Shown: positions 1 through 4,779 of the stretch, piece by piece
How the letters are laid out: each line of letters begins with the position of its first letter
Position numbering within the stretch: the stretch's first letter is position 1
Assembly (NCBI GenBank): GCA_016181325.1
Contig: JACOZO010000008.1
Coordinates: forward strand, 1 to 5,982
Reading direction: 5' to 3'
Length of the DNA: 5,982 nt
DNA from: Candidatus Woesearchaeota archaeon
GTDB lineage: Archaea > Nanobdellota > Nanobdellia > Woesearchaeales > GW2011-AR4
The notes under the pieces: model-generated
Told to the model about the DNA's origin: nothing
The model's database searches: none
What the model saw: only the letters and a program-made list of their open reading frames with translations
Position numbers and translations under genes: made by a program

Positions 1-757
1 TAAGCGTCTTTTCCGTGAAAGGATAGCCTATGCTGGCATCACCAACCCTTATTGTCTTTGCCCCTGCCTTGACAGCCATGTCTATCAGAGGCCTTACAGA
101 GGCAGGATGCGAGTAAGACGCCCTTGGCGGCTCACCTATGTTCGGCTTTATCAGCACGATGTCCGATTCATTTATGAAATTGCCCAACGGATTGTCATAA
201 GGCCCGAATTCCAGCTGCGCAACAGCCCTCCAGACAAGGTCATAAGCAGGATTATTTTCCCTGTCAAAAGGCACTTCCTCGCCGTATCTTACAGTTTCAT
301 TATAAGCAAAGCTGACAACCGCGTCATTGGGCTTTATCAGCATAGGGCTGTCCGGGATTTGATAGGATGCCAAAGCCTGTTTATAAGCCGCTGGCGACAT
401 TGCCGGAATCGCCTGCTTGCTCAGCTTCTCAATGAGTTTCTCGTCTTTGTAATTGCCATAAGAAGAAATTCCCAGTGTAAGAATAGATATGGCTACAAAA
501 GCAATTAATATTTTGTTTAAATTATTTTTAAGCATGTCAAGAAGTGATTTCCTCAACCCGAATAATGCAGGCACCAATGTCATGGGCACAAAGATGGATA
601 TTTGCGCGGCTGCAGCCTTCTGGCACGGATAAGATGCCCTGCTTGGCTTTGTGCCGGTCCTCAAGGCAAACCAGAACAGGCTGAATAAGGTGAACAATAA
701 GATAGAATTGTGCTTTATAAATCGGGAAACTCTTTTATAAAAATCCCTCATAAACAT
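1..757 (-). CDS. DUF362 domain protein with N-terminal membrane segments, 3' end cut by window edge
   Basis: The minus strand is open from ATG at 757 to base 1 without a stop, giving 252 visible residues. Hydrophobic stretches at about residues 17-32, 53-67 and 83-98 suggest two or three membrane segments. Between the first two lies a motif, KPSRASYPCQKAAAAQ (37-52), that I recall from membrane-anchored DUF362 proteins. After a linker, residues 197-252 (ESDIVLIKPNIGEPP, then HPASVRPLIDMAVKAGAKTIRVGDAS) match the start of the DUF362 fold. Biochemical function is not established; some relatives carry iron-sulfur ligands further C-terminal, which would lie outside this window. A second ATG at 751 is an alternative start, and neither has a Shine-Dalgarno. 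It lies 29 nt behind the lipoprotein gene on the same strand, so cotranscription is plausible. Codon use is more GC-rich than in the upstream toxin-antitoxin genes. Family call confident; function unknown. Confidence 0.85.
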   Translation of the reverse strand, partial: MFMRDFYKRVSRFIKHNSILLFTLFSLFWFALRTGTKPSRASYPCQKAAAAQISIFVPMTLVPALFGLRKSLLDMLKNNLNKILIAFVAISILTLGISSYGNYKDEKLIEKLSKQAIPAMSPAAYKQALASYQIPDSPMLIKPNDAVVSFAYNETVRYGEEVPFDRENNPAYDLVWRAVAQLEFGPYDNPLGNFINESDIVLIKPNIGEPPRASYSHPASVRPLIDMAVKAGAKTIRVGDASIGYPFTEKTL

Positions 758-786
758 GGGGAGTAAAACTACTATAAAAAGATTGC

Positions 787-1281
787 CTATCCGACTTCGG
801 TTATGAGCTTTCCCATAGCAATATGCTCTTTTTCATTGCCGGACTCGTCCAATGCTGCATATTTCAGTATAATGTCGCTGCTGAATTTGTCACCTGTTTT
901 TCCGTTTGTACATCCGGATAGTTCAATGTTGGTCAGGTCATCAGCTTTAAACTGCCTGTCTAATTTGCTTTTACAGTTTCCGATTGATATTTCTGACAGC
1001 GAAATTTCAGTTCCCAATGTGTTCCTCAACAGCAGCCTGATATAATCTGGCTTTACGTCATATTCAAGGCATTGGATGCCTGTGTTCAGGTTGCAGTCGA
1101 ATGGCAGTTCATCAGATAGATTTTTTTGCTCTTCTTTTGGTGCAATTTGCTTTGGAGTATCTTTAGGGAGGGATATTTGATTTGTTTCCTTGCTGATTTG
1201 TTCTTGTTTTTGACTGCATCCAATCATAACAAATACAAGAAAAGTTGGTGGCAATATTAAAAGTATAAATTTATTTTTCAT
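787..1281 (-). CDS. Small secreted lipoprotein with a four-cysteine beta-rich domain
   Basis: This 164-residue protein starts with MKNK, then a hydrophobic stretch (5-20) ending in a lipobox-like MIGC, so Cys22 is the probable lipidated residue anchoring it outside the membrane. A polar Lys/Gln/Glu-rich linker (23-58) follows. The domain from about 60 to 163 has Cys63, Cys71, Cys103 and Cys124, spaced as in PFDCNLNTGIQCLEYDV, IGNCKSK and LSGCTNG. This arrangement, with IRLLLRNTLGTEI between the pairs, reminds me of beta-sandwich domains in secreted or pilin-like proteins of DPANN archaea, where the cysteines could form disulfides. That resemblance is from memory, not a search. No enzyme motif is visible. 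The ATG lies 10 nt after the PIN toxin stop, with no Shine-Dalgarno and no TATA of its own, so it is probably read from the vapBC promoter. Function unknown. Confidence 0.78.
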   Translation of the reverse strand: MKNKFILLILPPTFLVFVMIGCSQKQEQISKETNQISLPKDTPKQIAPKEEQKNLSDELPFDCNLNTGIQCLEYDVKPDYIRLLLRNTLGTEISLSEISIGNCKSKLDRQFKADDLTNIELSGCTNGKTGDKFSSDIILKYAALDESGNEKEHIAMGKLITEVG

Positions 1282-1291
1282 TTGGGTTTTG

Positions 1292-1672
1292 TTAATTCCA
1301 GATAGACTGTACCAATTGCGATTTTATTATTTCTTTGTCCTTTGTTACTAATGAGGACTTTAAGTATTTGGCTGTTGCCACTATTATTCTGTCATGCATC
1401 TCTCCTAATTTAAATTCTGGGATTGACTTGATTATCTCAAGGGTTAATGGCACAACAATGAAATTATTGCTGACTTCAAGTCTAGAGAAAAGTTCCTTGT
1501 AAGTTGTTGTAATTTTGCCTGTTTCAACAAGGTGGGTGCATTCCACAAGGCATATTGAAGGAATAGCTATGGTCTCCTTTCCACTCTCAGCGGAAATAAA
1601 TATCTCATTCGCTTTTGAGGGTAGTTTATTTAAAAGGTAGTAAATCCAAGCGTGAGTATCTGCAACAATCAT
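1292..1672 (-). CDS. vapC: PIN-domain ribonuclease toxin, VapC-like
   Basis: This 126-residue protein has the length and acidic residues of a PIN-domain RNase. Asp5 is in MIVADTHAWIYYLL, Glu44 in SICLVECTHL, Asp94 in GEMHDRIIVATAKYL and Asp112 in LVTKDKEI. In VapC toxins these acids bind Mg2+ and the enzyme cleaves specific RNAs, often initiator tRNA or the rRNA sarcin-ricin loop; the target here cannot be read from sequence. Its ATG begins one base after the stop of the upstream small antitoxin-like gene, as expected for translational coupling, and AAAGGA lies about 7 nt before the start as a weak Shine-Dalgarno. All catalytic positions are present, so it is probably active. The next gene, a lipoprotein, follows after 10 nt. 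Confidence 0.93.
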   Translation of the reverse strand: MIVADTHAWIYYLLNKLPSKANEIFISAESGKETIAIPSICLVECTHLVETGKITTTYKELFSRLEVSNNFIVVPLTLEIIKSIPEFKLGEMHDRIIVATAKYLKSSLVTKDKEIIKSQLVQSIWN

Positions 1673-1673
1673 T

Positions 1674-1871
1674 TTATATTCCTTTAAATAAGGACTTTTC
1701 AGATTCTTCTATAGACTTATCAAGCTCTTTTTCACTAAGCTTGGTTTTTGCTATGCCCCTGAAAGATACAGGTTTCTTCATTTTATAGTTATAATTAGAT
1801 AAAATTAAGGTTTTAATGCTGCTAATTTCGCTTTCTATGTTATCTAATTTTTTAATTAGTTTATATTCCAT
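1674..1871 (-). CDS. VapB-like antitoxin partner of the PIN toxin
   Basis: This 65-residue, charged protein lies directly upstream of and coupled to the PIN toxin (1-nt gap). Residues 1-24 have heptad-like spacing (LIKKLDNIESEISSIKTLIL) and could form a coiled coil. Residues 33-65, from KKPVSFRGIAKTKLSEKELDKSI to the LFKGI end, look like the short extended tail by which small archaeal VapB-type antitoxins wrap the PIN active site. No AbrB or ribbon-helix-helix DNA-binding domain is obvious, so autoregulation by this protein alone is uncertain. A BRE/TATA-like box centred about 30 bp before the ATG would give a near-leaderless transcript, which supports this start. Antitoxin identity rests mainly on position and the tail motif. 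Confidence 0.85.
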   Translation of the reverse strand: MEYKLIKKLDNIESEISSIKTLILSNYNYKMKKPVSFRGIAKTKLSEKELDKSIEESEKSLFKGI

Positions 1872-2045
1872 TTTATAATTGAAATGTTTGCAATGTATTT
1901 AATAATTTCGGTGTATTATTGTCTAACTCTCGAAACAACAATTAGGATATTTGATTTACATAATCTAAGGAAGTTAACTCCATCACCAGATTTAAATACT
2001 TATTAATATTGATTAGTTTTGCCAATAGGGTAAAGTTATGTTAAA
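1872..2045. other. AT-rich intergenic region between vapB and tRNA-Thr
   Basis: Apart from the vapB promoter (1896-1910) and the T-run just after the tRNA 3' end (2043-2046), I see little here. A second TATA-like stretch lies at about 1990-2000. A weak 5-bp inverted repeat (1918-1922 with 1938-1942) sits just upstream of the BRE. Neither is strong enough to call separately. Confidence 0.4.
1896..1910 (-). promoter_or_regulatory. Archaeal BRE/TATA promoter of the vapBC run
   Basis: Read on the minus strand, this is CGAAATTATTAAATA: a purine-rich BRE-like CGAAA followed by an A/T TATA box. Its centre is about 30 bp upstream of the antitoxin ATG at 1871, which places initiation about 5 nt before the start codon. 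A near-identical box (CGAAATATTTATTA) sits the same distance before the gene at 5246, so the motif is probably genuine. It is the only clear promoter before the four minus-strand genes down to base 1. Confidence 0.6.
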
Positions 2046-2117
2046 AGCCTCTGCCGAGATTTGAACTCGGGTCCTGCTGCTTACGAGGCAGCTGCTCCAC
2101 CACTAAGCTACAGAGGC
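2046..2117 (-). tRNA. tRNA-Thr (anticodon CGT)
   Basis: The minus strand folds into a complete 72-nt cloverleaf. The acceptor stem GCCTCTG/CAGAGGC pairs perfectly. The D arm is GCTT-AGTGGTG-GAGC, the anticodon stem is GCTGC/GCAGC with loop CTCGTAA (anticodon CGT, reading ACG), the variable loop is 5 nt, and the T arm is CCGAG-TTCAAAT-CTCGG. The discriminator is T, usual for archaeal tRNA-Thr. CCA is not encoded and would be added by CCA transferase. No intron is visible. The discriminator begins a TTTT run that may act as the terminator. The 5' end lies 15 bp after the stop of the small zinc-ribbon gene on the same strand. Confidence 0.96.
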
Positions 2118-2132
2118 ATTAAAGAAAAAGAA

Positions 2133-2291
2133 TCACTTAATTGCATTTAAAAGTTCTTCTTTAGAATTGAATTTCTTCTGGCATTCAAAGCATATAGTGT
2201 GTTTCCTGCCTTTTGCGTCCTTGATGTAGGTACCCAGTATCTTGTTAAGAAACGTCGATTCAATCTTATTGCCACATATTTCACATTTCAT
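2133..2291 (-). CDS. Small zinc-ribbon-like protein, 52 aa
   Basis: A 52-residue ORF runs from ATG at 2291 (MKCEICGNKIES) to TGA at 2133. Cys3-x2-Cys6 and Cys34-x2-Cys37 (HTICFECQKKF) form two knuckles 27 residues apart, the pattern of a one-zinc ribbon. The middle LGTYIKDAKGRK is basic and could contact nucleic acid; a charged helix (KEELLNAIK) closes the protein. I believe similar tiny zinc proteins are widespread in archaea without a settled function; that is from memory. The ATG lies about 26 bp from a TATA-like box, so the mRNA could be leaderless, matching the absence of a Shine-Dalgarno. The gene ends 15 bp before tRNA-Thr, whose probable promoter lies inside this coding sequence. It is divergent from ABCE1. 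Confidence 0.85.
   Translation of the reverse strand: MKCEICGNKIESTFLNKILGTYIKDAKGRKHTICFECQKKFNSKEELLNAIK
2143..2153 (-). promoter_or_regulatory. Probable TATA box of tRNA-Thr inside the zinc-ribbon gene
   Basis: Minus-strand CTTTTAAATGC is centred about 31 bp upstream of the tRNA 5' end, as expected for an archaeal promoter that leaves a few nucleotides of 5' leader. It overlaps codons near the end of the 52-aa gene. Cotranscription of that gene with the tRNA is the alternative. Confidence 0.45.
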
Positions 2292-2311
2292 TATTGAGCA
2301 AAAGTTTTTAA

Positions 2312-2322
2312 CCTATTAAAAA
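2312..2322 (-). promoter_or_regulatory. TATA-like box of the small zinc-ribbon gene
   Basis: Minus-strand TTTTTAATAGG is centred about 26 bp upstream of the ATG at 2291, which would place initiation at or next to the start codon. A 10-bp inverted repeat (2329-2360) lies just upstream of it and could be an operator. Confidence 0.45.
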
Positions 2323-2328
2323 TCTTGC

Positions 2329-2360
2329 GTAAATAATTGCAGAGTAATTAAATTATTTAC
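2329..2360. repeat. 10-bp perfect inverted repeat in the divergent promoter region
   Basis: GTAAATAATT (2329-2338) and its exact reverse complement AATTATTTAC (2351-2360) are separated by 12 nt. The repeat sits between the zinc-ribbon TATA box on one side and the start of the GC-rich structured element on the other. It could be a binding site for a dimeric regulator, or could contain the TATA box for a plus-strand RNA starting near 2361-2364. All A/T-rich arms make chance more likely than the length suggests. Confidence 0.5.
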
Positions 2361-2363
2361 TTA

Positions 2364-2370
2364 GGGAGGG
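2364..2370 (+). promoter_or_regulatory. Strong Shine-Dalgarno before a 16-codon ORF
   Basis: GGGAGGG lies 6 nt before ATG at 2377, an ideal distance for pairing with the 16S 3' end. In hairpin A the same bases pair with CCCTCC inside the small ORF, so the site could be hidden by its own message. Confidence 0.4.
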
Positions 2371-2376
2371 AATTAC

Positions 2377-2427
2377 ATGAGCGCACTAGCTGTATTCGTT
2401 AAGCCCTCCACCCACCCCTGCACTTAA
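2377..2427 (+). CDS. Possible 16-residue leader peptide upstream of ABCE1
   Basis: ATG at 2377 opens a short frame, MSALAVFVKPSTHPCT, ending in TAA at 2425-2427. It has the best Shine-Dalgarno in the window (GGGAGGG, 6-nt spacer) in a genome region where other genes appear leaderless. Its last codons run into the first 29-bp repeat, and its stop codon falls in the loop of hairpin B. A translating or terminating ribosome would therefore melt hairpins A and B. Such an arrangement resembles leader peptides of attenuators, but it is too short for codon statistics and could be chance. No similar peptide is known to me. Confidence 0.25.
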   Translation: MSALAVFVKPSTHPCT

Positions 2428-2439
2428 GAGCGGAAGGTG
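2411..2439 (+). repeat. 29-bp direct repeat, copy 1 (hairpin B)
   Basis: Identical over 29 bp to 2476-2504, with a 36-bp unrelated spacer between. The core folds as CACC/GGTG, a C versus AA internal loop, CTGC/GCGG (with one G-T wobble), and an 8-nt loop ACTTAAGA holding the palindrome CTTAAG. Confidence 0.95.
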
Positions 2440-2475
2440 TCAAGACAACAGAGAACATTAAAATTGAAATAAGGC

Positions 2476-2504
2476 CCCACCCCTGCACTTAAGAGCGGAA
2501 GGTG
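2476..2504 (+). repeat. 29-bp direct repeat, copy 2 (hairpin C)
   Basis: Exact second copy of 2411-2439. Period is 65 bp, not a multiple of three, which argues against a coding origin. A shorter, diverged relative (CCCAT, CGCCTGCA, GAGGCG) follows at 2513-2537 after only 8 bp and forms hairpin D. Confidence 0.95.
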
Positions 2505-2594
2505 CGACTTAGCCCATCGCCTGCATTGAGGCGAGTGTGCACATTTTCAACCCAATCAATGCCGCCAATATTGGGGCGGCCTAGACCCAAAAGG

Positions 2595-2612
2595 AAGGAA
2601 TTTTAAGATATA
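2595..2612 (+). promoter_or_regulatory. Probable promoter of ABCE1
   Basis: AAGGAA (BRE-like) followed by TTTTAAGATATA is centred about 31 bp upstream of the ABCE1 ATG at 2638, predicting a transcript with only a few untranslated nucleotides. If this is the main promoter, the structured element at 2364-2590 lies upstream of, not within, the major ABCE1 mRNA. Confidence 0.5.
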
Positions 2613-2637
2613 GGCTAAATAAAAACAGATTAAGAAA

Positions 2638-4407
2638 ATGACCAGATTAGCAATTGTAATCAAGGAAAGGTGCAACCCGATTGGCTGCGGAAACTACCTA
2701 TGCGCGAGGATGTGCCCTGTCAACAGGGAAGGCAAGGACTGCATAATACCGAGCCCGAACCACAAGGCGCTCATAGTTGAAAAGCTCTGCACAGGCTGCG
2801 GAATCTGCCCCAACATATGCCCTTTTGACGCGATAAGGATAATCAACCTGCCTGAAGAGCTTACAAAGCAGCCTGTCCACAGGTATGGGGAGAATGAGTT
2901 TGTGCTTTATTCCATCCCCACTCCTCTGTTCGGGAACGTGACAGGCATTGTCGGAGTGAATGGCATAGGGAAATCAACTGCTGTCAAGGTCCTTGCAGGC
3001 GTGCTTCATCCCAACTTCGGTGATTTCAAGGCCGAACTTCCGGATGAAAAAGAATATTATAATAGGATAATAAGATATTTCAAAGGCACGCAGGCTCAGG
3101 GATTTTTCGAGAATGTCAGGAAAGGCAAGGTGAAGATTGCGTACAAGCCCCAGCAGGTTGAGCTGATACCGAGGAATGCAAAGGGCAAGGTAATGGACCT
3201 GCTGAAAAACGTGGATGAGAAAGGATTGCTTGACAGTGTCTCTGATGAGCTGCAGCTCAGCCAGATACTTGACAATGACATATCGGAAGTTTCCGGAGGA
3301 GAGCTGCAGAGGGTTGCGATTGCTGCTACTGTGCTGAAGGGCGCCAGCATATACATTTTCGACGAGCCAACAAGCTACCTTGACATAAAGCAGAGGATCA
3401 ATGCCAGCAGGCTGATAAAATCCCTGGTAAATGAAAAATCCTCGGTGCTTGCAATAGAGCACGACCTTGTGATCCTTGATCATATGACTGACATGGTCCA
3501 CATAATGTACGGCAGGGAGGCATGCTACGGCATAGTATCGGCTGTCAAGCCAACAAGAAACGGTGTCAATTCATACCTGTCAGGCTACCTGAGGGAAGAA
3601 AATGTGAGATTCAGGGAATCCACGATAAAGTTCAATGAAAGGCCGCCTGTCAAGCTGCACCTGAAGGAGCAGCTGGTTTCATGGGACAATATTGAGAAGA
3701 AGCTTGGAAAATTCAGCCTGAAAGCGTCATCAGGAGAGATAAAAAAGGGCGATATGATAGGGGTTCTTGGCGAGAACGGCATAGGCAAGACCACTTTTGT
3801 GAAGATACTTGCGAATGTGATAAAGCAGGACAAAGGCGATATCAGCAAAAAGATCAAGGTGAGCTACAAGCCGCAGTATATTGAGTCTTCTGACAGGACT
3901 GTCGGTGAAGCCCTAAAGACTGCTTTCGAGAAGTATGAGAACCAGCTCATAAACCCGCTCTTCATAAGGCCATGGGCCCTGAAGAAAGTAAGCGAGCTTT
4001 CCGGCGGAGAATTGCAGAGGGTTGCGATTGCTGAATGCCTGCAGAAAGAAGCCGATTTGTATCTTTTGGACGAGCCTTCCGCATATCTTGATTCCGAGCA
4101 GAGGCTGGTTGCATCAAAAGTCATAAGGGATTTCATAGACCACAAAGGGGCATCTGCATTGATAGTCGATCATGACCTGCTTTTTATTGACTACATAAGC
4201 GACAGGCTGATGATATTCACAGGCAAGCCTGCCATCAACGGGAATGTTGAAGGGCCGTTTGCCATGGAAGAAGGCATGAACAAGTTTCTGAAGGAGCTTG
4301 GCATCACATTGAGAAGGGACAAGGAAAGCAACCGGCCAAGGATAAACAAGCCCGACTCAAGGCTCGACAGGGAGCAGAAGGAAAGCGGGAAGTATTATTA
4401 TGTGTAA
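2638..4407 (+). CDS. ABCE1/Rli1 ribosome-recycling iron-sulfur ATPase
   Basis: This complete 589-residue protein is the archaeal homologue of ABCE1/Rli1, which splits the 70S ribosome after termination with aRF1/Pelota. The N-terminal domain has two [4Fe-4S] cluster motifs: Cys12, Cys17, Cys22, Cys26-Pro and Cys35, then Cys51-x2-Cys54-x2-Cys57-x3-Cys61-Pro. NBD1 has Walker A GVNGIGKST (106-114), signature VSGGELQR (218-225), Walker B IYIFDEPTS (238-246) and His275. NBD2 has Walker A GENGIGKTT (378-386), signature LSGGELQR (454-461), Walker B LYLLDEPSA (474-482) and His512. A hinge lies near 290-335, and the conserved C-terminus (GITLRRDKESNRPRINKP, LDREQK, YYYV) is intact. Length is normal. 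One deviation is four residues between Cys17 and Cys22 where many homologues have three. The ATG has no Shine-Dalgarno, consistent with near-leaderless transcription. Expected to be essential and cytosolic. Confidence 0.98.
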   Translation: MTRLAIVIKERCNPIGCGNYLCARMCPVNREGKDCIIPSPNHKALIVEKLCTGCGICPNICPFDAIRIINLPEELTKQPVHRYGENEFVLYSIPTPLFGNVTGIVGVNGIGKSTAVKVLAGVLHPNFGDFKAELPDEKEYYNRIIRYFKGTQAQGFFENVRKGKVKIAYKPQQVELIPRNAKGKVMDLLKNVDEKGLLDSVSDELQLSQILDNDISEVSGGELQRVAIAATVLKGASIYIFDEPTSYLDIKQRINASRLIKSLVNEKSSVLAIEHDLVILDHMTDMVHIMYGREACYGIVSAVKPTRNGVNSYLSGYLREENVRFRESTIKFNERPPVKLHLKEQLVSWDNIEKKLGKFSLKASSGEIKKGDMIGVLGENGIGKTTFVKILANVIKQDKGDISKKIKVSYKPQYIESSDRTVGEALKTAFEKYENQLINPLFIRPWALKKVSELSGGELQRVAIAECLQKEADLYLLDEPSAYLDSEQRLVASKVIRDFIDHKGASALIVDHDLLFIDYISDRLMIFTGKPAINGNVEGPFAMEEGMNKFLKELGITLRRDKESNRPRINKPDSRLDREQKESGKYYYV

Positions 4408-4409
4408 AT

Positions 4410-4444
4410 TTACCTAATTTTACCCCCTTTGGGCGATTAGGTAA
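4410..4444. terminator. Inverted repeat between convergent genes, possible bidirectional terminator
   Basis: TTACCTAAT (4410-4418) pairs with ATTAGGTAA (4436-4444), 9 bp, with an inner CCC/GGG pairing around TTT. It starts 3 nt after the ABCE1 stop and ends 6 nt before the stop of the convergent antitoxin gene, so one hairpin could mark the 3' end of both transcripts. No long U-run follows on either strand, so it may stabilise 3' ends rather than terminate. Confidence 0.5.
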
Positions 4445-4449
4445 TTCAT

Positions 4450-4779
4450 TTAGTTTATGCCTATAACCAACTCATTTTGGCTTTTCGGCACAATCCTGAC
4501 CTCTTCCTCTTTCTTCAGTTTAACAAAATCTGCAATCTCTTTAGGTATCCTTATTGCCAGGCTATTTCCAACCTTGGCCACTTTGGTCTTCTTTGCCAGC
4601 CCGAATAATCCCAGCGCTTTTGATTTATCCTGTATTTTGCCGGCCGTTTCGCTGTCAAAGAAAGCCTCTCCGCATTTCATGCAGACATTAGCCTTATATT
4701 TGCCTAAAGACACGCCAAACTCTTTGTACTCTGTCATTTTTTTCTTGAATTCTCCCTTATTGCACATTACGCATTTCAT
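4450..4779 (-). CDS. Antitoxin with YgiT/MqsA-type zinc finger and AbrB-like domain
   Basis: This 109-residue protein has two parts. The N-terminus holds a zinc finger with Cys3-x2-Cys6 and Cys33-x2-Cys36 (MKCVMCNKGEF, VCMKCGEAFFDSE), as in YgiT/MqsA antitoxins. The C-terminus, about 63-108 (TKVAKVGNSLAIRIPKEIADFV, then LVIGIN), is a swapped-hairpin AbrB/SpoVT-type DNA-binding domain, in place of the HTH of classical MqsA. The zinc finger would be expected to bind the toxin and the AbrB part to bind the operon promoter. The ATG overlaps the toxin stop by 4 nt (ATGA), so the two are translationally coupled with the toxin first, as in mqsRA. A palindromic candidate operator lies upstream of the toxin promoter (5039-5049). 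Both domains look intact. Confidence 0.9.
   Translation of the reverse strand: MKCVMCNKGEFKKKMTEYKEFGVSLGKYKANVCMKCGEAFFDSETAGKIQDKSKALGLFGLAKKTKVAKVGNSLAIRIPKEIADFVKLKKEEEVRIVPKSQNELVIGIN

Larger units (their letters stand above)
2364..2590 (+). ncRNA. Candidate structured RNA or leader upstream of ABCE1
   Basis: This 227-bp stretch is much richer in G+C than the intergenic DNA on both sides and can fold along its length. Hairpin A pairs GGAGGG (2365-2370) with CCCTCC (2404-2409), with an inner helix 2371-2377/2391-2396. Hairpins B (2413-2439) and C (2478-2504) are identical. Hairpin D pairs TCGCCT with AGGCGA (2517-2534). Hairpin E pairs GCCGCC with GGCGGC (2561-2580). A TATA-like AT stretch around 2329-2338 could start a plus-strand RNA near 2364. 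Equally, a TATA on the minus strand near 2605-2612 could start a minus-strand RNA near 2587, so strand is undecided. I checked it against RNase P, SRP RNA, 5S, C/D and H/ACA features and saw no match. It ends about 10 bp before the ABCE1 promoter box. Confidence 0.5.

Noticed and set aside
107..508. 133-codon plus-strand ORF
   Set aside because: Shadow of the DUF362 gene on the minus strand, whose translation matches a known family over the same bases.
1918..1942. ATTGT/ACAAT inverted repeat as vapBC operator
   Set aside because: Arms of 5 bp in AT-rich DNA are expected by chance.
1941..1983. 13-codon minus-strand ORF near GGTG upstream of vapB
   Set aside because: The GGTG touches the ATG with no spacer and the TATA-like stretch is only about 11 bp away, so neither would serve this start.
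2403..2492. Plus-strand open frame through the first repeat and spacer ending at the second repeat
   Set aside because: No ATG, GTG or TTG start, and the matching HPCT end is just the DNA repeat read in a different frame.
2411..2504. Minimal CRISPR array: two 29-bp repeats around a 36-bp spacer
   Set aside because: Sizes fit, but there are only two repeats, no cas genes in view, and a diverged hairpin relative follows after just 8 bp. The flanks also fold with the repeats, as in a structured RNA. A spacer match to a virus, or cas genes elsewhere with this repeat, would reopen it.
2974..3501. Long minus-strand ORFs within 2698-4145
   Set aside because: All lie antisense to ABCE1, whose every motif is intact; they reflect codon bias of that gene.
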